A stretch of DNA of 64,000 nucleotides from Syngnathus acus. Its lineage: Eukaryota; Chordata; Actinopteri; Syngnathiformes; Syngnathidae. The position numbers and the translations under genes were made by a program. The notes under the pieces were generated by a model. The model did no database searches. It had not been told where the DNA came from and saw only the letters and a program-made list of their open reading frames with translations. Every line of letters starts with the position of its first letter. Position 1 is the first letter of the stretch. The DNA lies in NCBI RefSeq assembly GCF_901709675.1, contig NC_051087.1, positions 4,917,001-4,981,000 of the forward strand. Direction: 5' to 3'. This document shows, one piece after another, positions 1 through 13,000 of this stretch.

Positions 1-1585
1 GTTGACTATTGGGTGTAAACACAACAAATGCTTGCAGCTTGGTTTTCAGGTTACACTGTTAGAGCTGGTAATGGGGAAAGGAATGAGAAAGTCCAATTCG
101 ACATTAACTTTGGGTGGAGTGCAGGGATAGATGCGCCAGGAGCAATGCTGCAGTGAAACTGTGAAAATCTACTTGTCAACCAAGTTGACAAGCTAGAGGA
201 AAGAGCGCTGACTGCAACTATAATAAATGCAAATATTTAACTCCTCCTGTCTAACAAGAGATTTAATCAATACGACATCTGCAGATATCCATCAGCATTA
301 ATATAAAACCTATAACCTGATGGAGCGCTCCCTCAGGATAGCGCCAAGGCTAATAGCAAACAAACAACCTTTAGTTTCTAGTACAAATCCTGGAACTGTC
401 TTAGCATTTCTGTCCAAAAAGCAGAAAAAAAACAGTGACTTGTGGACAACAAGCAGTGCAAAGTCCATCCGAAGCCACGTGATAAATTTTGGCATCACAA
501 ATCATTTACAGCGCCTCAGCCATGGTCGTTTCACTTTAGTAAAAACCTTGAACGGTCCGTGTCAGCAGCTGTAGTTCAATTTGTGTTTTTGTTAGGACAT
601 GAACAGGCAGAGTGGTAAACTTACAGGGTTGCAAATCATCCGAAGATTGTGTTCTTTGGATCCAGTGGTATTATTCCCCATACACAACGGGAGATGACTA
701 CTTGATAATTCACTGTCGCAAAAACTATGCTTGTTAACAAGGCTTCAAAAGGAAAGTCTTTCCTGTGAGTCAAATTATACCAGCAGTGAGCTGCACCGCC
801 TTTCGGAAAAGGCCTGGAGACCCTTCCGTCTTGAGCCTGACAGAAGAAGCGGCATTTGAAGAACTCCTGCTGGGATCTTTGTTTGTGAATCAGCATGCAA
901 AGTAGTGTTTGTTTGATGGATTGCTCAAATGAAGTTCCTTACAAAGAAACCTCCAAACTAAGAATAGCTGTGGTTGCAAGGATGTTGCCATTAAGTGGGC
1001 CTCTGTGAGTCATAAAAACATGAAAACCAATATGTGGTTAATATGAACAATCTTACATGCAAGTGTGGTGTGTTTAATACACAAGTGACACAATTGTAAT
1101 ATTTTTTTCCCCGTTGTTGACCTCCAGTGGCACAATTCATATATGCTCATATAGAAAAATATGCATCAGCCTTCACTACTTCATTAGTGACCCAGAAGTA
1201 CATAAAAATACAAAATAAAACGGTCAGAGGCAACTTGAAAGGGCCAAAAGACAGCCCGGCTAGTTAAACTACTGCATCATGAAACATAGCCTGTAGACCT
1301 GAACTTTATTACCTGTAAAAGTGTTCAAAGGTAAACTTAAACCGTTCCTGATGGTTCCAGGAAAATAAATAAAAAATCAGGCTACTGTAAAACACTTTTG
1401 AATCACGTGAGTCACATTCAAATCCCTGTTTAAGTGTTCAGGTCCAACAAGTTAATTTAAGAGCTGTTGAGCTTGTCCAACTAAACTGGGCTCGCTTCCA
1501 GCAGCATGGACCGCTTTCAAAACTTGTCAACACAGCACTGACAGAAACATTCGGGAAATAAATACAGCAAAGTACGTAGACTCAC
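1..1585. other. No gene recognised; possible intron of a left-hand minus-strand gene
   Basis: AT-rich sequence without a recognisable exon. Only short chance reading frames are present. If the donor at 1586 on the minus strand is real, this stretch is intron 1 of that gene. Confidence 0.3.
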
Positions 1586-2061
1586 CTGGGGCTGGCTTGA
1601 TAAAGTCCAACTGAGCGTGGAGTTTTCAAAAAATAAAGGAGAAATAAGAAATACGCGGAAATAACCTAATGAATGGTCGCTGCAGTAGTTCGAGTTTAAA
1701 AAAAGGAAGTTTCCCGAGCACCTGAGCGAGTTGCGCCCTTAATACATTTCTCGCACTCGACCACCAACTTAAAGATGGCGAGCGAAAGTTGCGTCTTACA
1801 TCAGTAAAAACGAGAAAAGCACTCCCGCCAAACAAAGCCGCAGTTGCCGCGTCTCTTCGCGAGTGAGAGGAGGAAGAGGAGGAGGAGGAGGAGGAAGCGC
1901 GGTGGTTACCTGACTCCGGTGGCGGTGTGTTTAAGCTAGGTCGGCCCCTTCTCACTCGGGCAGGCGGCTTCGCGTGTCCAAATGTCGGCTGTGGGCACCG
2001 ACAGCAGGTTGGGATGCTTGAAGTTGAACCGGCGCCATGACCCGCCTTGTGGCTTCGAATG
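1586..2061. promoter_or_regulatory. GC-rich, possibly bidirectional promoter with two divergent splice donors
   Basis: This block is much richer in CpG than its surroundings and contains a GGA-repeat purine tract at about 1863-1896. On the minus strand, CCAG|GTGAGTC places a splice donor with the exon ending at 1586, which looks like the end of a non-coding first exon of a gene lying to the left. On the plus strand an ATG at 2038 in a good context (GGCGCCATGA) reads eight codons (MTRLVASN) to a GTGAGTGAGT donor at 2062. That would make a phase-0 first coding exon. It could splice into the phase-0 plppr2 exon at 7030, but nothing in the sequence proves the join. The gene to the left is not identified. 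Confidence is limited because only splice-site and composition signals support this. Confidence 0.35.
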
Positions 2062-3640
2062 TGAGTGAGTACTTACCAAGTGAAAGTAATGAATGCTCCA
2101 ATGGCCGACTTCTAACTCACTTTTGTTCCTCCATTAGCTAATCCCAATTTAAGTTCTTTAGTCAGTTTACTGTCACATCTTAATCAATATTCCCCAGTGA
2201 AATGAATTGAAATAGTTATTTTTGTAAGTGACTTTTCTTTTCTTTTGCCTTTAACTGTCTTTGATTGTGTGAAACTCAATGAGTAATCTGGTCCAGCTCC
2301 AAAAGCCAAGACAACTTTTATTTTATCACGTTTTTAAAGAGAAAACCATGAAATGTCTTTGAAGCCGGAAAGTCCTTGGCTGAGATTCGCTGTGACAGTG
2401 TGTGAAACGAGGACTTGGCCTACTTCTGATTTCCCAAGATGACATGAGATGGTCTTCCTTGTGAACACATTCAGACGTTCTTGTATCACATAACTTTAAC
2501 CACACACACACAAAAAAGCAAGTTTTTTCCCTTTTGTCCGTGCCTGTGTCAGCTTGTGGAGTTTTGCGCTTTTTCATTAACAATGCAACGAGCTAGTGCT
2601 TTTGTATCTGTGTGTGCATGCGGACGAGAACCAGAAGCTTCTAAATGCCGCTGTGCTTTTGTGTCGGCCTTTGTAGAAAGAGACCCAATTACAAACGTGT
2701 ACAGGGCACGTGTGTGTTCAAGATTGTTCTTTGTATTCAAGAAAGGACAAATAATAATACAATGAATGAAAAATGAGCTTTGAAGGGAGTGAGCTTTTTT
2801 TAAAAGACCGTTGATTCAGTCATTAGCTGACATTTAATTTGAGGGCCCGGGCATTTTAGTTGAATTTCTCCACCCCCTCTCAGTTCACTCAATTTTGCTC
2901 ATTTTTTTCACTCTCTTGTGTGCAAGGCCATTTTCAAGTGGTACTCGTTTCATTTACAGTGCTCTTTAAACGCGTCTGCCTTTGCTCAGGTCTCCATGGG
3001 AACCGCAGCTTGCCATCTTTGACAATGCAAGATTTTGATCATTCTTAGTAGCGTAAAAAAACAAAATGCTAATTTGCCATGAGGGGTTAGTTGCATGCAG
3101 CAATTTAAAAATCAACCACGTTATTACATAATGTTTGTGAACAATAATAAAAAAGGAACCCTGAATAGCCATCTCGCAAATAAGCGGTAGTGGGGAAAGC
3201 TGTCGGCCATTTTCAGGGCTGATTTGCTCACCAAGTTCACTCTTGTGTGGCAAGTCCCCCAGGGAAGCTACAGGGTCACACTTGACCAGCTGTCCACTGC
3301 AGCATTCTTGAACATGCTGATCCAAAAATAAATATATTATCAATACAGCATATAAAAAAAATTTGCTTTGACATCAGAAGCCTAAAGAGTTTGGGCGGTG
3401 TTCACAATTCCCGCCTATCGTGGCAACACAAGTTAAATTAAACGTCTTTGCCTTCAGATGGAACTTGAACCTTAGCTAAGGTCAAAGTTCCGTTTTGATT
3501 TTTTTAACAGACTTGCACATTTCATGACCTAAACACACAGATTATTTAAAAAGTTTTGAAATGATTTATCATGGTCTCATTTTTATTTTACATCATAATA
3601 TCCTGGCATTGGTGTGTAAACCTTTTTGATCTGCTATGCC
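2062..3640. other. Intergenic or intronic DNA, no gene seen
   Basis: No exon with convincing splice sites and no recognised repeat. Reading frames here are short and overlap on both strands, which is what random sequence gives. Confidence 0.4.
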
Positions 3641-3842
3641 CTCTCCCGCTGTCATATTTTCTTCTTCTATATTGCCCCCCTCTCTTCTTCCCCCCTCTTC
3701 TTCTCCGCCTCTCTGCTCCCACACATCCATGCAGATGCGCACACACTTTCTCTCCATCCCCCCCGTCTCTCTCTTTTCCGCTCTCCATCCTCTCGTATTC
3801 ACCAGCGACGACACCCACCAGCCTTTCTCTCTCTTCCTCTAG
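3641..3842 (+). repeat. Pyrimidine-rich low-complexity tract upstream of plppr2 exon 1
   Basis: Roughly 200 bp of C and T runs on the plus strand. It creates spurious open frames on both strands. It lies directly upstream of the probable plppr2 5' UTR exon, so it could be part of a TATA-less promoter. That role is inference. Confidence 0.5.
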
Positions 3843-3849
3843 CTGAGCT

Positions 3850-4151
3850 TGTGGATCCACTGTACTTGACTAATTAGCCTTGAAGTGCTGCTGAAGATCA
3901 TCATGTTCATCTCGACGAGCTAGCGGCGGACTGCAGACGTAGGCTGGGAAAGACGCTGCGGGTTATCGCGCGCAGGCAAGAACCTCACCGTTCACTCTGA
4001 GCCTCTCGGACTTTTCAGCGATCAAGTGAGAAGAGGTTGTGCTTTTTGGAGAGACCAGAGACGGAGCCACAGAATGGACCCCAGGCTCAAATCCTACTAG
4101 AAAGACTTCAAGGTGGCCCTTGTGACAGCTTGAACCGGCGAGAGCTTTAAG
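3850..4151 (+). other. plppr2: Probable 5' UTR exon of plppr2 with two short upstream ORFs
   Basis: The segment has raised GC and CpG and ends at a strong donor, TTTAAG|GTGAGTTG, with the exon ending at 4151. No long frame crosses it. Two short upstream ORFs are visible at 3903-3923 and 4074-4100, each closed by a stop, so the exon is most likely untranslated. The next good acceptor in the same direction is the one at 7029 that directly abuts the plppr2 start codon. The 5' end is not defined by sequence; I placed it just after the pyrimidine tract. Confidence 0.45.
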
Positions 4152-7029
4152 GTGAGTTGTAAGAGTTATGTAACACCACTTGTTGGATCGATGGAAAAAG
4201 ATGTGTTGATATTAAAATCTGGAAGAGCGCAGGCACGTGCGTGTGCATGTGTGCGCACTGGCGAGATAGTGAACTGGTTCTTTTGTGGCCGAGGGAAACT
4301 GATGGAAGCGCAGCAACGTGAAAGACACCAGAGACAATCAGCCACGCTAGCTTTATGTCTGATGGCATCTCTTGCTTGAGGTGACGGGCGCATCAAAAGC
4401 CACATTGTGGATTCCCAGCGGAACTTTCATGAATACGTGTGCCAGAACACCTACTGTACAGTGATGGTTGATGTCTTCTCCAACTATTTGCGACACACGG
4501 TGGCATCGGCCATCTTCATCGACCACCTTTTAATTGGAGAATTAATTGGGGCCATTACTACCCTGGGCTACTATTTGAGGAAATATAATTACCACTGATT
4601 ACAACCGCCAATCACCCCCCCCCCCTTCCTAATTGTGAGTCTCATTATTTACTGGCGGTCAAATTGCAACATGTCGTTTTGTTTCTCGGTCGTTCCTGTA
4701 AAGTGGCAAGCGAGCGTAATCTCCGCACACTCTTTTGTCATTGCAAGTTTTTTTCCTCACAGGTTCAGTGAATGCTATTAACTCATTAAAATCTTAATGA
4801 GGCTCAGCTCGAATAATAGTGAATAAAGTCACAGGCAAAATTAGTATCCCCCGTGAGGCAGAATGAAATACTGTAAAGGGGAAATCGGGGCGCCTAAGTT
4901 TAAGATCCGAGAGCTTGACTAATGAGCCCCGTAACTCTTGTCTGCTGTGAGTGCAATATACGTCATTTAATTTGTGCACAGAGCATCATTATAAACTTTG
5001 CTACTCAGCCAAGGTGAAAGCTTCAGATCTATGTGACCTCTTTTCCAACAGCTGGAAAAATGAGCTCTGTTGTGGTTCACATATCAAATTACAAACCATT
5101 CACGGGCTTTAAATTGGTTTCCTTACCTGAAAGGAGCGTTCTCTGCTGGAACGGTAAGATAGCTGATTCTTCCAATGCGAAATGTGATTCACACCAGTAA
5201 GTGGTTCACCTCTCTTTGTGAAACAACCTTGATTCAATCGCTTCGAAGCCAACCCAAAGCCTCGGCGATGGCTTGCCTTAATACAGCCAGTAAGTCTTTT
5301 ACTTGATACAAACGAGGCCTTCACCTGAGAGGAAACCTTCGAAGGACTTTTGTGGCCCAACAGGAACATTCGAGTGAGAACAGATCTCTTCATCTAGCTC
5401 CTGCAAAATCAACAAATGAACAGCTACGACCTTGAATGTTGATAGCGGATATGATGTGTCCACTCGGCTTTGGATAAATGAGTTGTCACGACATTTTTAT
5501 TTTTATTTTTCTCAATTTTTAGTTCCTGATCGTGAAAGATGGCGTCGCAAGTACCGATACTGGTATCGGTACCAATATCTGGTAAGGCTGATATCGGTAC
5601 CGATAATCGGTAGTGGTACTTACCCACCACTAATTGGGATTTGATTAGATGCCGCACAATGGGAAAATTGGCACAAAAGCACAACCCAATTTCCATTACA
5701 AAGACCAGAACCCGAAGAAAAGAAATCTACATTCGGTGATATACAGTACACGAGTTTACTGAAAAGACTGCGACAGACCAAGGAACTTAAATTGCAACAT
5801 TCATTCACTCCTATCTTTGGTGCTCAGGTGCTCCGTCCTTTGTAATTCTTCTCAACGGCAACGAAAATCGATCGGTGTGAGGGCTGGCATGGCGGCAGAA
5901 GATATATCCTCTAAAGTTGTCGTCATTGTGGAGATAAGCAAATGTGAGGAGGCAAAATATAAATGAGACTATTGAATTTTTGCTGGTGGCCTGATTTTGA
6001 AGTTCTATCATCTTTGAGATGTTCTCCCTTTTTTACAAAGCTGAGACTGTCCCTTTTCATGTGAGGAACCCCTCCATTTTTCAAAGATGGCCTTCTTCTT
6101 GTCACCTCCAATTCATTCTTTTGTCCCACGTAGGGGGACTTCTTGGAAGTGGCACAGTTTCCCCTCAAGTGTTACCGTTTTATCTTGCTATTTTTTCCCT
6201 GCTGCTGCGCCTCTCTCTCTCTCTCAATGTCTGCAGCATGACTTTTTTGTCCCTCTCATCTTTTTTTAAACCAGGCTTTTGTTTTTTAACATCACACCGC
6301 ACCTGATTAGGCATATGCAAAAAAAAAAAAAAAAAGAGTCTTTCATGTGGTTCATGATCTACCACTGTGTATCAATCAATTTATTGGCCAACACTTAAGC
6401 ACAGTGGAGGATCAATTATACTGTGGTGCTTTTGTTTCCTAAGGCAGTGGAAACCTTAAATCAATCGATTAGTTGTGAAATTAGAAACGGCCAATGTGTT
6501 TCTTTTATTTATATATCTGAATCTCCAACAGTTTGTGCTTTTTTTTGTTTTTTCTCGCTTCTGACTCACCTAATTGTGCAGTCTGGCAGATCTCCAAATG
6601 AGAAGGTACATGTTCTTGCCGACCACCACAAATTGCCAGTCTATTTAGTTTGAATCACAGAGCTTTGCTGCCATAACCATGAACAGAACTTTGTCTGCTA
6701 GCTTCATGCTAACATATCATGGGAATTGCAATAGATGGGCTAATGTAAAATAGCACTTCTATTTCAGCAACAATCAAATAGTTATACTTATGAAATATTG
6801 ATAATAAATTAAGCAAATATTTTTTCATTTTAGTTATGAGACATTTGTATTTTTAGAATTGCGGTTCGATTTAATAAAATCACTATAATTGAAGTGCCAA
6901 ATTTGCACCATTTTAATTGTGGTAGTGGTGCAGATTTGGGATTCTTGATTGATTCCCCTAATTCGCTGACTCATTTGACTCCCGCTGTACTAATCAAGTG
7001 AACTGAAGCTTTTCCATCCATCTTTCCAG
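4152..7029 (+). other. plppr2 5' intron, no other gene seen
   Basis: Mostly unique AT-rich sequence. It contains a C run near 4614-4625, a region around 5550-5625 built of inverted TATCGGTACC-type units, and an A run at about 6318-6334. Nothing coding is convincing. Confidence 0.4.
5545..5620. repeat. Inverted TATCGGTA/TACCGATA cluster, probable transposon remnant
   Basis: Within about 75 bp the motifs TACCGATA and TATCGGTA alternate in both orientations. This makes an imperfect palindrome in otherwise AT-rich intron. Such palindromic clusters are common in teleost DNA-transposon termini. The family was not identified. Confidence 0.35.
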
Positions 7030-10000
7030 ATGATTGACACCAGGCTGGCAAGCCAAAGGCGGGAGATGAAACTTCTCGGTGACAGCAGCTATCAAAAGAC
7101 CAGCACCTATATTGTGCCATGCTTCCTCTTTGTAGAGGTGAGACTCGTGACCTTCACTCAGATGACACTTTTGGGGTTATTTTAATTTTAAACTTCTATG
7201 CCGTATGCATGAGGAGCTCTGCAAAACAGTTTGAGGCTGTCTTCTTAAATGTAACTCTTGACAGATGCTCCTAATTAGGTATGCGCCATGTAGGAGGGGT
7301 GATACAACACGGTTTTCGCCAAGATGTTGTTTAATGCTGTAAGACCGTGCCTTGGAAAATTACGAGTCATCATTATGATGAGGTTGTACTTGAAGCTCAC
7401 AATTTATCCAATTTGAGCATAACCGGATCCAAATTACAAACAAACTACTTTTAATACAACTCACATAGAAAGAAAAGCATTTCAAGAAAATAATCCATCC
7501 GTATCTGATGGACCAATGAATCGTTTGCATATATTTGCATTTGCATATTCATCTCCCGTTCCTTCCACTTGGTTTCATATTTCTTTCTTCTGTCACTTCA
7601 CAAGCGTTTTAAGGCGGATTAAAAACAACAATGGGCATCAGCTGGGAAAGTGGTAGAATTAGCTGAATTTTTATTCAGTCCACTGGCTCCCATAAGATGT
7701 GATTGATTTGATTAAATTAGCCAAGGCACTTACAAGTTGGCTCAGTCGCATCCTGTAGACTCTTTTACGTCTGTCAAATGCAGTTGTTTTTTTTTTAATG
7801 TAATAAATGCAGTGTTTTTGTCAATTTTAGTTTTCTAAAGTTTTGCCATAGTGTTAAGCGATTTGAAAAGATGCACTGTCATTAGGCTTTTAAGGTCTTG
7901 ATGCTCTTGTGACGACATTTTGGTGTGACTTTTGAGACTTTTTTTCTTTTTTAAAGAATGTTCTGGTTGCTAATTAAGAAAACACAAAAATGTATTTCTT
8001 TTTTATTTTAAAGCTTGTACAATGACACCAAGAAATCTTGGCTGTCATGGCAATGGTTTGCTTTTCAGCTGGAAGCATCGCTATGGTAACTGATGCTGCC
8101 GTACTCCTAACGTGTTACTGAACGGCCTTTTTTTTTTTTTCTTCTTCAAATAACAAAACCGAAGCTGTCCTAGTTGTCATGGATATTTGGCAGTAGGGAT
8201 GGTGAGGAAGTCTTCAGGCATTCACTTTGATATCATCACAGACATCATCACAGATTTTCAGCAGATGAGACTGCTTTATGATTGGTGATATTGGCAAATT
8301 GACAATTCATATTTATTCAAATGTAAAAAAAAAAAAGAAAAAAAAGAAGAATCTCTTTAGTAGGGGAAACCCTATCTGTGTCAGAATTACCTTCACTGAA
8401 GTAATCCTCCGCGACTTTCTTCCCACCTCCTCTTTGCCTAATCCTCAAATGACCTGATGGAGCGCTCGCGGTATCGGCTGCATTCCCTAATTAATTGACC
8501 TAATTAGAAATGAAACCCAATTAGCCCGTGCCGCTGCAAACATAATACACGCCCGCAGGTCCTTGGAGCCTATGCCACAATCAGCTGGATGAGCTTTGTT
8601 CTCGACTCCTTCAATTTGTGACCAGCAATGTAAGGTTAAATTATTCAAAGTGTTGCAATTCAAGAATTGAGAAGAAAAGTGTGGGTCGTCAGATAAATAA
8701 ATGGATATAAAAGACGATAGAATTGAACTAATCAGTAAATGAAATGCAGTTTTGGGATACTGCAAAATTTTAGATTAATTTGATTTAGACTAAGCAAATA
8801 ATGAAACATTATTAATTTTGCAGGTGTTGAATTATTGTTTTATTTTAAAATGATTAAAAGCAGGTGGTCATGAGAATGCTAGCAACGGAAAAAAACAAAT
8901 TGAAATTTTTTTTTTGCACCCCCCACGTGTTTTCTTGTGCCGCGCACACATTAATAGCTTCATTGTGCAACCCGCCACACCTTCGTTAAAGCCGCACAAA
9001 TATCTCACAATCCCCGCAGGTTCAGCCAGCATCTTCCGATTGCTTTTATTTCCCTCCTTATTTTCTCACATTGGCTTCTTTTTGACATCCTTTGGAGATA
9101 AAATGATTTTTTTTTTTTTTTTTAACACTTCACTGATACGCCTCTCATCGCCTGTTATTCTCTCTGACAGCCTCTCAACCTCTCCCCAGTCGGTCTCTCC
9201 CGACAGATCCGAGATCCATCAAGTGTCATTGCTCTCCAGCACTCATTGCCCTGAGTAATAATGTAAACCCTTTTGGAGCTCTCCATTTCCCCTTCCCCCA
9301 CGCTTGCCTTCCCTAGTCACGAAAGGCTTGTCAATGTGCCCACCTCATGCCACATGTCACAGTTTGTTAGGAGCGTTCTGCTTTGGTCAACACAATGAAA
9401 GTGATTTTTTTTGTTCATAGTTCTTTTTGAAGCAGCATTGTGTAACATGGCTCCCCCCGCAGGGCGCTCACTCCTTAGTTGTTACATTATCATCTCATTA
9501 CCTATTTGCTATTTCTCTTTCTATAGTACAGTGTTGCTCTGCTGACTCTGACGCTTTTCACCAGTTTCTGAATCTTTCTAAAATCCACTGTCGGCCGCTC
9601 TCCATTTCGTTATCGCTTCTTGTCTCGAGGCTTGTCTGCCACTATCTTAGATAGCACATTTTATCTTGCGCTCAAACTTTTCGTTTTGAAGCCGCTGTTT
9701 TATTCTCACTGAGTCGTCATTTTTCTTCCCCCATTTGCTCAATGTTTTAAAATTGAATGTGAAAGCCTGCCTTTGACGCTTTCAAAAAAATATGAATACT
9801 TTCAGACCTCACAAAAAGTGAAACATCTTTTTGAAATCTGACGGAGTCCAATCCCTAAAAACATTTTTGATAAAAATGTCAAGTAGAATTGATTGCATCC
9901 ACAACTATTCCGATTCACACCATTTAGAATCTGTGTCCCAGCATCTACCAAAATGTCGATTCTGCATAATTGTGAGTTGTATTTTTAAATGAGCTTCGTT

Positions 10001-13000
10001 TCTCTGCCACTCCGTCAAAATACATCTTTACACAAAATCAAGCTATGGTGCCCCAAAAAAAAAAAGAAAACGTTAGAAATGACTGTCCTTCCATTTTTTG
10101 ATTTTTTTTTATCTGTGCCTTTTTTACTGACATCATCCGTTAGGCTCCCACTGAGCCCTCAGCATGCAGACCCAAGGTGTGCTGGTGTCTTGAGCAACTT
10201 TCTCGATCACTGTCGTGAATTCAGCAGAGCACTGACTGCAGCAATTATAAATAGCATCCCGGTTATCAAGCTACATCGGGCACACAGCTCGCGACAACAA
10301 AACAGCTTCCTTTCCTTTTACATTTGCACATTTCATCCTCATTCCTTCGCCAGATTGACTCTGCCTCCGTACATCTTTTACCTCTAGGCAAGACTTTGGT
10401 GGAGTGTGTTTGCTTCTTTTTTCCCGCCCCCCGCCTCCCTCCAAAAAAATGGTCTGTTTCTTGCCAAGCATCCGCCCTCAACAAATTTCAACTCACAGTT
10501 TTTCCAGATACACTCACTAACAAAGCTCCTTCTTGCATATTCTGTTTACCAAACGAGAAAAAAAAAACTAAATGTTGCAGCTCTAACCTCCCCCAAGTAG
10601 AATTCATACCAACGAGATGAAAGAGGCATGAGTGGAAGCTGCACGCTTGTGTATTAAAATATACCCATGATTAATCTCTGGAGCTCATTTCCCTGCTCAT
10701 TTAATCAAACATTTCACACCATAATCAAGCTGCCTTTTCATTTTGTGCATTCACATGGATGATATGAAACGTGCATAAAGATACAGTCTGTGCTCATTCC
10801 CGCATTATATGACATTGTGCTGTGCTACCATTTCTTGGTTGTCGTGAGGATGGCGAGAGTGTTAGTTAACAAGCTAACACTCGATAGTTGCCATCTTTCC
10901 ACTTGTTACCACTTTGGATGGATGGTATTGTCATATCTGATACGTATCTTCTTATCACCGTTGAATACACAATGAACTCTGTATGGGCTATTCTAGAGTG
11001 ATCTATTTATAGATTAGAATGTAAACATTGATTGTTATCAGTGTAATTGATAAACATGAAACAAAACAAGGGAAAATAGTGGACATGCAATCTTTGTTTC
11101 CACTTTGTTTATTGTGTTGTGATACAGTTTCTGGACGCTAGAGGGCGCGCTAACCACTAAGATGTGCGCCTTTTGAGTAGCCGTGTGCTTTCATCATCCA
11201 CCTGCATAATATTTTAAAAGCTAAAATCTCACAAAATAGTGCTTTTGAATGAAGGTTTGTCACGTGGTGCATTTCCGTCTTCACACAGGCACCCACAGAC
11301 ATCTCCTCGCCCTCTGTCAGCTTGTTGACTCCTTTGCCATCTGGCTCCAGGGAGGAACCTTGTAAAAACTCGCTCGTTTTGGGCTCAAGAGACTTTGCTC
11401 CCATAGCACGCTATTATTGCCGTATTTTATTTTACACTTGTACAGTGAAAAGGCTTTAAAGGGGGGGATTTGCCTCCTTTTTTCCCCTGTCACAACCGTC
11501 ACTTTGATTCCTTTGCTTTTTGCTGCTTTTGAAGTTGAGAGGTATGCTCATTAAATCTTAATTGCGTGATAGAATAATCCTTTCAGTTTACTAGGCCAGT
11601 CAAAGGAGGGTCATCCTCCAAAATCAGCTGACTGAAGCTACGTTAAGAGCTGACAATATTGAATATTTTACTCGCGTTCTGTTCAGTTCCTTTTAAACTA
11701 ACCAAACATGTTCATACGTTGTATTTTGTGATATTTTATTAGTTCCCTTGGTAAACATTTTTTCCAAACATTGCAGCCAGCTTGTGATACGCTAACCTTC
11801 CAGAAACGTTTTGAGTTTTCCCCAATAATAATAAAAATAATAAAGAAAAAAAAACATGTGAACATTTGCCCTTTCTCTTGAGGTCACAACTTTTTACAGA
11901 CCAGATTGAACTAATAAATGCCGCAAAGCATTCTGACAGCCCACCTTGACCCACTTTGACCTGGCCTGAGTTTGTCAGCAGTTGTCATTTGTTCTTACAC
12001 CTTTGAGAATGACTTTTATGCAAATCCAAGTCCTAGGTGACTCGACGTCAATTAGAAATCATCAGCATGACCTTTATGAATATTCAAATGAGTCTGCATA
12101 GCAGAAGACGTTTTTTTTTTTTTTTGTCCAAGTGGAGGTGAAACGGTTAGACTGACAGCATAGTCAATTAGATCAGACATTTATTATGCTTATGAAATGT
12201 AAAACCAGATGCTAAACGACGTGACATACCTCCGCTGGGAACGCCATCCTGGTTAAACAATGTAAATCTTTCTCTCAGCCATCCTACACTTTGCTCTCTC
12301 GCCATCCCTCCCTCGCGCCTTCTGTAGTTCCTCTTCAGACTGCACCCACATGCCCACAGACATGCTCACTCTGAAAACACACACGGGCGATCCCACGCAG
12401 TCAGAACTCATGTCCAAGGCGACAAGCATGGGAGAAGGCCACGGAAAAAGCCGCTTGATAATGTTGGCCTATATATAAACGAGAAGCCGGGGGTGTTTGT
12501 GAGATTTGCTAGCACGTTCAGACAAGCGCTCGCGTCTTTTGTGATTACACGTTTTAAAGCAAAGATTTATCGTCGTATTTTATTTGAATTACTTGAAAGT
12601 CTTCTTTAAGGTGCGCTTGCTCGAATGATGAAAGGATTCCTGACATTGCCATAGCAACCATGAATCTCCTACTTTGGTGCTCTAGATCGGTGGTCACCTT
12701 TCATGCTGTGTTTGTGCTCATACAAATGCTCCAGTGGTGATGTTGGTGAGCGGGCAATGTCTGCATGATGTTTATTTTTAACCACAAAATTGTTAGAAAA
12801 AAAGTAATTATATTTACTACTAAGTTTTGGGGCTGCTGGAACAGATTAATCACTTTTCTCTTTATTATAATGGGAAACGTTACCTCTATTTATGAACGTT
12901 TCAGGTTACGAATGGGCTCACAGAACTAGGTTTGCAACTTGAGGTTCCGCTGTATTTTTATTTATTTATTGTCCGAAGGCTGATGGCCTTCACACATGTT

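Noticed and set aside
3571-3877. Overlapping frames on both strands near 3.6-3.9 kb
   Set aside because: All arise from one CT-rich tract. Frames on both strands of simple sequence are not evidence of genes.
314-8468. Identical 16-mer ACCTGATGGAGCGCTC at about 314 and 8452
   Set aside because: One shared 16-mer is about what chance gives among all pairs in 64 kb, and the similarity does not extend on either side.
12465-12490. TATATATAAA motif as a possible promoter TATA box (also near 17832)
   Set aside because: No initiator, CpG or downstream exon is evident, and both lie deep in plppr2 introns.
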